Made by a program: the position numbers and the translations under genes
Shown: positions 6,076 through 10,623 of the stretch, piece by piece
How positions within the stretch are numbered: position 1 is the stretch's first letter
Layout of the letters: each line of letters begins with the position of its first letter
From: an uncultured Bdellovibrio sp.
Lineage (GTDB): Bacteria; Bdellovibrionota; Bdellovibrionia; Bdellovibrionales; Bdellovibrionaceae
DNA length: 10,623 nucleotides
Reading direction: 5' to 3'
Assembly: GCA_946480995.1 (NCBI GenBank)
Contig: CAMLMF010000044.1
Span: 1-10,623 of the forward strand
Notes under the pieces: model-generated
The model's database searches: none
Told to the model about the DNA's origin: nothing
The model's input: the letters and a program-made list of their open reading frames with translations, nothing else

Positions 6076-6873
6076 TCAAAGCTGTTCATAGGCTTCGACT
6101 TTCATTTCGATGGAATAGTCTTTCGAAGCTTCTTTTAGGGGAGCTAAGAGCCACAGCCAGTCTTTAAGTTTTTTATAGCCGGCAAAAGAAACAGGGTATT
6201 TTCCCGTGTAGATGACTTCGCCCTTTGTGTCTCGATAGATCACTTCGCGATCCGCATAAATCAACTTTTGTCCTTGGCAGGCGGTTAAGTTTTTTAAGTG
6301 CAGTTCGGCGAAGGCTGTGCAGATAAGATCTTTTTCTTCAATGGTCAGCTGACGTTTTATTTTTTTCTCTACGGCTTCCATGGGGAGCAACGCCAGTTGC
6401 GAAAGTAAGTTCGAAGAAACGATCAGGTCTGCTTGGAAGCTAAATAACGTCTCCTCACCCAGATTTTTAATAAGCGCGTGCAGGTCTTCAAGGCTTTGCA
6501 AGGAATCTAATTTGTCCAAGCTTTGTGACAGATCTTGTGTGATCAATTTGACACGAGGATTGCGTTTGGCTGTCCAGTGGTGTTTTAGCGGATGGATAAG
6601 ATCCACCAAAGTGATCGACTCAAAATGTTCTAAGAGTAAGTGCATGGGTATTTCATGCAAGTGTGCGCTGCCTAAAATAACAATGGATTTTTTGTTGCGA
6701 ACTTTTTTAACGGCATCCAGAAAAAGATCCTGGCAGTTTTTTAAGTGAGGCAGCCACTGTTTTTTACAGCGCTCATAGCGATGCTCTAATGAAACGGATT
6801 GGTAAAGAAAACCATACTTCTTTGCCAAAGGCGTTGTCGGAGTAAAAAAATAAATCAGAGCTTCGCGAATCAT
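6076..6873 (-). CDS. Uncharacterised protein with a degenerate class I methyltransferase-like fold
   Basis: The product has 265 residues from the ATG at 6873. I do not recognise a named family. Residues 62-95 look like the start of a Rossmann-type methyltransferase: beta-strand SIVILGSAHLHEIP in place of the usual E/DxGxGxG loop, a helix, then ITLVD with an acidic residue (D91) where SAM ribose is usually held. D114 follows a third strand (VKLITQD), and ADLIVSSNLLSQL (148-160) resembles motif IV. The rest is helical with a basic, soluble character and has no signal peptide or membrane segment. The frame extends to a TTG at 6894 with no ribosome-binding site; the ATG at 6873 has none either, so the start is uncertain. 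It lies 50 nt downstream of dnaE2 on the same strand and may be co-transcribed with it, since I see no terminator between them. Whether it binds SAM is unproven. Confidence 0.6.
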   Translation of the reverse strand: MIREALIYFFTPTTPLAKKYGFLYQSVSLEHRYERCKKQWLPHLKNCQDLFLDAVKKVRNKKSIVILGSAHLHEIPMHLLLEHFESITLVDLIHPLKHHWTAKRNPRVKLITQDLSQSLDKLDSLQSLEDLHALIKNLGEETLFSFQADLIVSSNLLSQLALLPMEAVEKKIKRQLTIEEKDLICTAFAELHLKNLTACQGQKLIYADREVIYRDTKGEVIYTGKYPVSFAGYKKLKDWLWLLAPLKEASKDYSIEMKVEAYEQL

Positions 6874-6923
6874 GGATTGAAAAATAACAAACAAACTCTG
6901 GATTCGTCACGGTCTTTTTAGAT

Positions 6924-9900
6924 CTATACTAGGGGCAAGACTCGAGCGGCGCGAATATTGATCAAGCTTCCTACGGTCTCGACTTGGCCTTGGATTTCCA
7001 GAAGGGATTTACCGTAAATAGCTAAGCGGTCTTTTTGATAAACATCGGGATGGATGACAATGTTCATAAAGCCGAACTCGTCTTCTAAGGTGATAAAGCA
7101 CATGCCTTTTGCGGTAGGGGGACGTTGCGTGACTGAAACAAGCCCGGCCAAGCGCACTTTGGATTTGTTTTTCATACGTGACAGATCGCCAGAATTAAAA
7201 TACGGCACATAGCGCTTGCTGATAAGTTCTTCACTTTTAGTTTTAAGATAAGAGCGTAAAACCGACATGGGATGGGAATCCACAGAAAATCCTTTGCTGT
7301 CGTATTCGCGGCGCAGACGATCCCAGTTGGATTCAAAAGGCAAAAGAGTGGCATCGTCAGAATCTTCGTCAACATCATCAGGACTGCTCAGTGCGAACTG
7401 TTCTTTTGGGTGCCCCCACAGGAAACTGTCTTCATCCAAACTAAGGCTTTCTAAATGCCAAATCAGTTCGCGCACATTGTTGTTGAAGCACTCAAAAGCT
7501 CCTGAAGCTGCGATTTTCAACAAAGCACTGCGTGGCAGCTTCGTACGCTGAATAAAGTCAGCAATGTTTTGAAACTCGCCCAGTTCTTTGCGAGAGTCTT
7601 CGATCACCCGGAGCAGCTTTTCGGGCATACCATACAAAGATCTTAAGCCCGTGCGCAAAGCGTGGGTATCATCGGCTTTCTTTTCTAAAGTGTAGTCATA
7701 GTCCGAGGACTGCACGCTAAGGGGTAAAACTGTAACACCATGGCGTTGAGCTTCCGCGATCAACGTGCGAGGCGCATAAAATCCCATGGGCTGACTGTTC
7801 AGCAAAGCACAAGTAAAGACATCGTGGTGGTGGTGTTTCAGATAACAGCTGGCATAAGTTAATAAGGCGAAACTAGCCGCGTGACTTTCTGGAAATCCAT
7901 AGTTGGCAAAGCCTTCGATGGTTTTATAAATTTGTTCGCCGTATTCATACGATATTCCGTGGCCGGCAAAGCCATCCAGAATGCGTTTTTTAATTCCGTC
8001 CATGGTGGTTTTCTTACGCCACGCCGACGACATAATTCGGCGCAATTCATCGGCTTCACCCGGGGAAAAGTCAGCGGCGGAAATAACCATTTTCATGACT
8101 TGTTCTTGAAAGATCGGCACACCATGGGTTTTCTTAAGAATAGGTTCCATCAGTGGATGCGCATAGGTGACTTTTTCTAAACCTTGGCGACGGCGTAAGA
8201 ACGGATGCACCATACCCCCTTGCAAAGGACCGGGGCGGACTAAGGCTACCTCGATGACGAGGTCGTAAAAGTTTTTAGGTTTCATGCGCGGCAAGGTTTG
8301 CATTTGTGCGCGGGATTCAATTTGAAAAACGCCGACCGTGTCGGCTTTGCCGATCATTTCATAAGTGGGTTCGTCGTTGGCGGGAATCGAAGCCAAAGTA
8401 AAATGCAGGTTCTTGTGCTTTTTTAAAAGATCAAAACATTTGCGCAAGCACGTCAGCATACCAAGACTTAAGACGTCAATTTTCATCAGCTTTAAAACTG
8501 CGACGTCATCTTTATTCCACTGAATCACATAGCGGCCATTCATTGTGGCTTTTTCAACTGGAACCATTTCGGTGATTGGATCGTGGGTAATTAAGAATCC
8601 CCCGGTATGAATACCTAAGTGACGGGGAAAACCGCGCAGTTGTTGTGCCAGATGCAAAAACATTTTCCACTGCTCAGGCTCTAAACCAAAGCGCTGTGCA
8701 GACTGTGGATCTAGCAAGCGTGAAAAGCCATCACGGCCCATAAATTTAATCATCGCATTTACTTTGGCTAATGACACACCAAAGACTTTGGCAGTTTCGC
8801 GAATCGCCATGCGCGAGCGATAGCGAATCACCGTGCACACCATGGCGGCATGACGTTCATTGTATTTTTCGTAGATATGCTGAATCACTTCTTCGCGTCG
8901 ACTGTGTTCGAAGTCGATATCAATGTCAGGAGGCTCGCGCCGTTCGCGGGAAATAAAACGTTCAAATAATAAATCCACCTCTGTGGGATTTACAGAGGTT
9001 AAACCAATGCAATAACACACCACAGAGTTGGCGGCAGATCCACGGCCTTGGTAAAGAATATTTTTACTGGCGGCAAAATCGCAGATTTCTTTTAAGGTCA
9101 AAAAGTAATCTTCGTACTGCAATTCGTTGATAAGACTTAATTCATATTCAATTGTTGTCAGGACCTTCGCAGGAACACCTTCGGGATAGCGCCACTGAGC
9201 GCCTTGCATTGTTAATTTGTAAAGATGCTCTGCCGGAGTCAGTCCTGCAGGAATATTCGAAGCTGGATAGCGATAGCGAATCTCGTCTAACGAAAACGTC
9301 ACTCGTGCTGAGATTTCCACCGTTTTTTCCACAAGATCTAAGCGATCTTGCCAGAGCACAGAAATTTCTTCGATGCTTTTCAGGCATCGCTCGGCATTTT
9401 GAATCAATTTATTCTTGGCCTGATCCAAAGTGGTGTGATGGGAAATGCACGTCAGAACATCGAATAGCTGTTTGCGCTCTTTTGTATGCATAAAGGGTCG
9501 TTGGGTAACGAACAGCCGTGCTTGATGGGATTCTTCTAAAGCCAAAGCTTGCTTTGAAAAATCTTGGGATTCCCAAGTCAAATCGCGCCACACGGGCAAA
9601 TACAGGCGGTCATCAAAAATCTTTTCTAATTTTTCATAGCGCTCGGTCGTCCAAGGTGGCAAAGCAAAGCACAGCAGGCCTTCATTGTGTTTGGCAATTT
9701 GTTCTAGAGTAATTTTGGAAAAACCTTTGGTTGCCTGGCGTTTGCCTAAAGTCAAAATTTCACAAAGGTTCGAGTACCCGGTTTTATTTAAAGGCACCAA
9801 CGTGATCGCAGTTTCATCTGTTAAAGTCAGTTCAGAACCAATCAGATACTTAAAATTCTTTTTGGCTTCAAGGGTGGTGGTAAAAAAAGACGGAGATTGA

Positions 9901-10148
9901 GCTGTTTGAAATCCGCGGGCCACACCATATAAGCCATTGAGATCACAAAGTCCTAAGCCGTCATAACCATAACGAATCGCTTCTTGCACCATTTCTTCGG
10001 GATGAGAAGCGCCTTGCAGAAATGAAAAATTACTGCGTCCTAAAAGCTCAACAAAGCCCGCAGCCCGGCGGGTGGGCACAGCAGGCAGATTTTTTTTGGG
10101 CCACTCGGGCAATTTTAACTTGTGATTGCCACTAATCAAAATAGCCAT
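6924..10148 (-). CDS. dnaE2: Error-prone DNA polymerase DnaE2 (C-family polymerase of the ImuA/ImuB/DnaE2 mutasome)
   Basis: The 1074-residue product has the length and order of DnaE2. A PHP domain (about 30-230) opens with the DnaE2 hallmark SNFSFLQGASHPEEMV (39-54). The palm carries PDIDIDF (407-413), with D410 and D412 as probable catalytic aspartates, and a third aspartate D558 in LKLMKIDVL. GRGSAAN (368-374) and the VALVRPGPLQGG block (635-645) are typical C-family elements. The finger and helix-hairpin-helix regions follow, and an OB fold lies at 997-1074 (VRLAGLVSVTQRPPTAKGMCFITLED). It lacks the tau-binding C-terminal extension of replicative DnaE, as expected. Family knowledge assigns translesion, mutagenic synthesis after DNA damage. 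The PHP motif I is LLGRS rather than LHxHS, so metal-dependent proofreading there is unlikely. The ATG at 10148 has AGGTG about 8 nt upstream and lies inside imuB (17-nt overlap), pointing to translational coupling. Confidence 0.95.
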   Translation of the reverse strand: MAILISGNHKLKLPEWPKKNLPAVPTRRAAGFVELLGRSNFSFLQGASHPEEMVQEAIRYGYDGLGLCDLNGLYGVARGFQTAQSPSFFTTTLEAKKNFKYLIGSELTLTDETAITLVPLNKTGYSNLCEILTLGKRQATKGFSKITLEQIAKHNEGLLCFALPPWTTERYEKLEKIFDDRLYLPVWRDLTWESQDFSKQALALEESHQARLFVTQRPFMHTKERKQLFDVLTCISHHTTLDQAKNKLIQNAERCLKSIEEISVLWQDRLDLVEKTVEISARVTFSLDEIRYRYPASNIPAGLTPAEHLYKLTMQGAQWRYPEGVPAKVLTTIEYELSLINELQYEDYFLTLKEICDFAASKNILYQGRGSAANSVVCYCIGLTSVNPTEVDLLFERFISRERREPPDIDIDFEHSRREEVIQHIYEKYNERHAAMVCTVIRYRSRMAIRETAKVFGVSLAKVNAMIKFMGRDGFSRLLDPQSAQRFGLEPEQWKMFLHLAQQLRGFPRHLGIHTGGFLITHDPITEMVPVEKATMNGRYVIQWNKDDVAVLKLMKIDVLSLGMLTCLRKCFDLLKKHKNLHFTLASIPANDEPTYEMIGKADTVGVFQIESRAQMQTLPRMKPKNFYDLVIEVALVRPGPLQGGMVHPFLRRRQGLEKVTYAHPLMEPILKKTHGVPIFQEQVMKMVISAADFSPGEADELRRIMSSAWRKKTTMDGIKKRILDGFAGHGISYEYGEQIYKTIEGFANYGFPESHAASFALLTYASCYLKHHHHDVFTCALLNSQPMGFYAPRTLIAEAQRHGVTVLPLSVQSSDYDYTLEKKADDTHALRTGLRSLYGMPEKLLRVIEDSRKELGEFQNIADFIQRTKLPRSALLKIAASGAFECFNNNVRELIWHLESLSLDEDSFLWGHPKEQFALSSPDDVDEDSDDATLLPFESNWDRLRREYDSKGFSVDSHPMSVLRSYLKTKSEELISKRYVPYFNSGDLSRMKNKSKVRLAGLVSVTQRPPTAKGMCFITLEDEFGFMNIVIHPDVYQKDRLAIYGKSLLEIQGQVETVGSLINIRAARVLPLV

Positions 10149-10623
10149 GCAAGTACACCTGTGAATTTATACGATCTTTAAAAACCCACAGAAGTTGACC
10201 TTGTTGCGATAATGCAAAATAGTAATCACGGTTTTTAAGATCCTGGGCGCTGATTTGCCACCACGATGATTCAATGCGCTCACTTGGCAGGGAGGAGACA
10301 AAGCGCAATTTGTCTGCTTCAAAACTATTTAAGGGCTGAGGTTTTTCCAGCAACAACGACGGGCGAGGGCTGGCGCTTAAGCCCTTGGCGTAAACGGACT
10401 TAATTTGCAAAGCCTCTTCTTGGCGTTCGACCAAGTCATGGGCTTTAAAGTCTTCCGGCCAATCAGTGACTAAGCGAAAACTGTGTTCAGGAAAATGGCT
10501 GGCTTCCATTTGTAAAAAACCCATTTCACATTGTGACTGTTTGGCAAAGCTGATTAGGCGGCGCCAGCGATCCGTCGAGCTGTCGCGAGGTTCAAAAAAA
10601 TCCAGCTGTTGAACTTTTTCTGG
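10132..10623 (-). CDS. imuB: C-terminal part of ImuB, inactive Y-family polymerase homologue, 5' end outside window
   Basis: The frame is open to the right edge, giving 163 visible residues ending at TAG (10132-10134). The C-terminal block SERIESSWWQISAQDLKNRDYYFALSQQG followed by LLWVFKDR and YLHGYFD closely matches the conserved ImuB tail (ERIESGWW...RDYF...LW.YRER...WFLHG.F). The middle (HSFR, then SPRPSLLLEKPQPL) also fits ImuB. Near the visible start, QLDFF (plus 10594-10608) fits the beta-clamp-binding pentapeptide QL(S/D)LF with one change. In known systems ImuB is a catalytically dead Y-family protein that bridges the sliding clamp, ImuA and DnaE2 at lesions. An ATG at 10524 is internal. 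The stop lies 17 nt inside dnaE2. The imuA gene and any LexA box would lie beyond the window. Confidence 0.9.
   Translation of the reverse strand, partial: PEKVQQLDFFEPRDSSTDRWRRLISFAKQSQCEMGFLQMEASHFPEHSFRLVTDWPEDFKAHDLVERQEEALQIKSVYAKGLSASPRPSLLLEKPQPLNSFEADKLRFVSSLPSERIESSWWQISAQDLKNRDYYFALSQQGQLLWVFKDRINSQVYLHGYFD

Noticed and set aside
6092..6129. Inverted repeat GCTTCGA ... TCGAAGC followed by TTCTTTT, as a terminator for the O-methyltransferase gene
   Set aside because: Only 7 bp with a 24-nt loop, an interrupted T-run, and located inside the opposing coding sequence; too weak to annotate.
7826..7840. Run of four histidines in DnaE2 (residues 772-775) as a metal-binding oddity
   Set aside because: The equivalent position in DnaE2 proteins commonly reads KCHHPAAF, so this is a small variation of a conserved segment.
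7881..8180. Plus-strand frame of 99 codons, and other frames antisense to dnaE2 (e.g. 9152-9493)
   Set aside because: All lie inside the strongly conserved dnaE2 coding sequence on the other strand, and none has a recognisable domain or ribosome-binding site.

Overview
The window reads as ordinary chromosome from a moderate-GC, Gram-negative bacterium. A Bdellovibrio-like member of the Bdellovibrionota is the best guess. The grounds are a lipoprotein with an outer-membrane-type sorting signal, a secreted subtilisin-like protease with a P-domain, a two-domain PilZ protein, and an imuB-dnaE2 mutagenesis cassette. This assignment is inference; no rRNA or other phylogenetic marker is present. I see no insertion sequence, prophage, CRISPR array, tRNA or rRNA.

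Layout. Bases 1-547 (+) hold the C-terminal end of a secreted protease. Its stop codon directly abuts the stop of a convergent lipoprotein gene (548-1711, -), and a hairpin is centred on the two stops. Next comes a minus-strand group transcribed from about 4690 down to 1810: dppD-like ATPase, dppF-like ATPase (1 nt between them), then a GYF_2-like/PilZ protein. A good sigma70-like promoter precedes dppD, and no transporter permease or binding protein is present in the window. The dppF-pilZ junction carries a perfect 14-bp inverted repeat that buries the pilZ Shine-Dalgarno sequence and most of its start codon. This is the most interesting regulatory signal here. A HAD phosphatase gene (phosphoglycolate-phosphatase-like, 4708-5367, -) is divergent from a class I metal-dependent O-methyltransferase gene (5413-6072, +). 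The latter converges, with 3 nt between stops, on an unrecognised methyltransferase-like gene (6076-6873, -).

Bases 6924-10623 (-) hold dnaE2, encoding the error-prone DNA polymerase, preceded by and overlapping the 3' part of imuB. Together with imuA, expected beyond the right edge, these would form the translesion 'mutasome'. The visible ImuB fragment begins with a likely beta-clamp-binding pentapeptide. The DnaE2 PHP domain has lost the histidines of its first metal-binding motif.

Several of the longest possible reading frames begin at TTG codons. For three genes (pilZ, the HAD phosphatase and the methyltransferase-like gene) I chose an internal ATG on ribosome-binding-site or family-alignment grounds.
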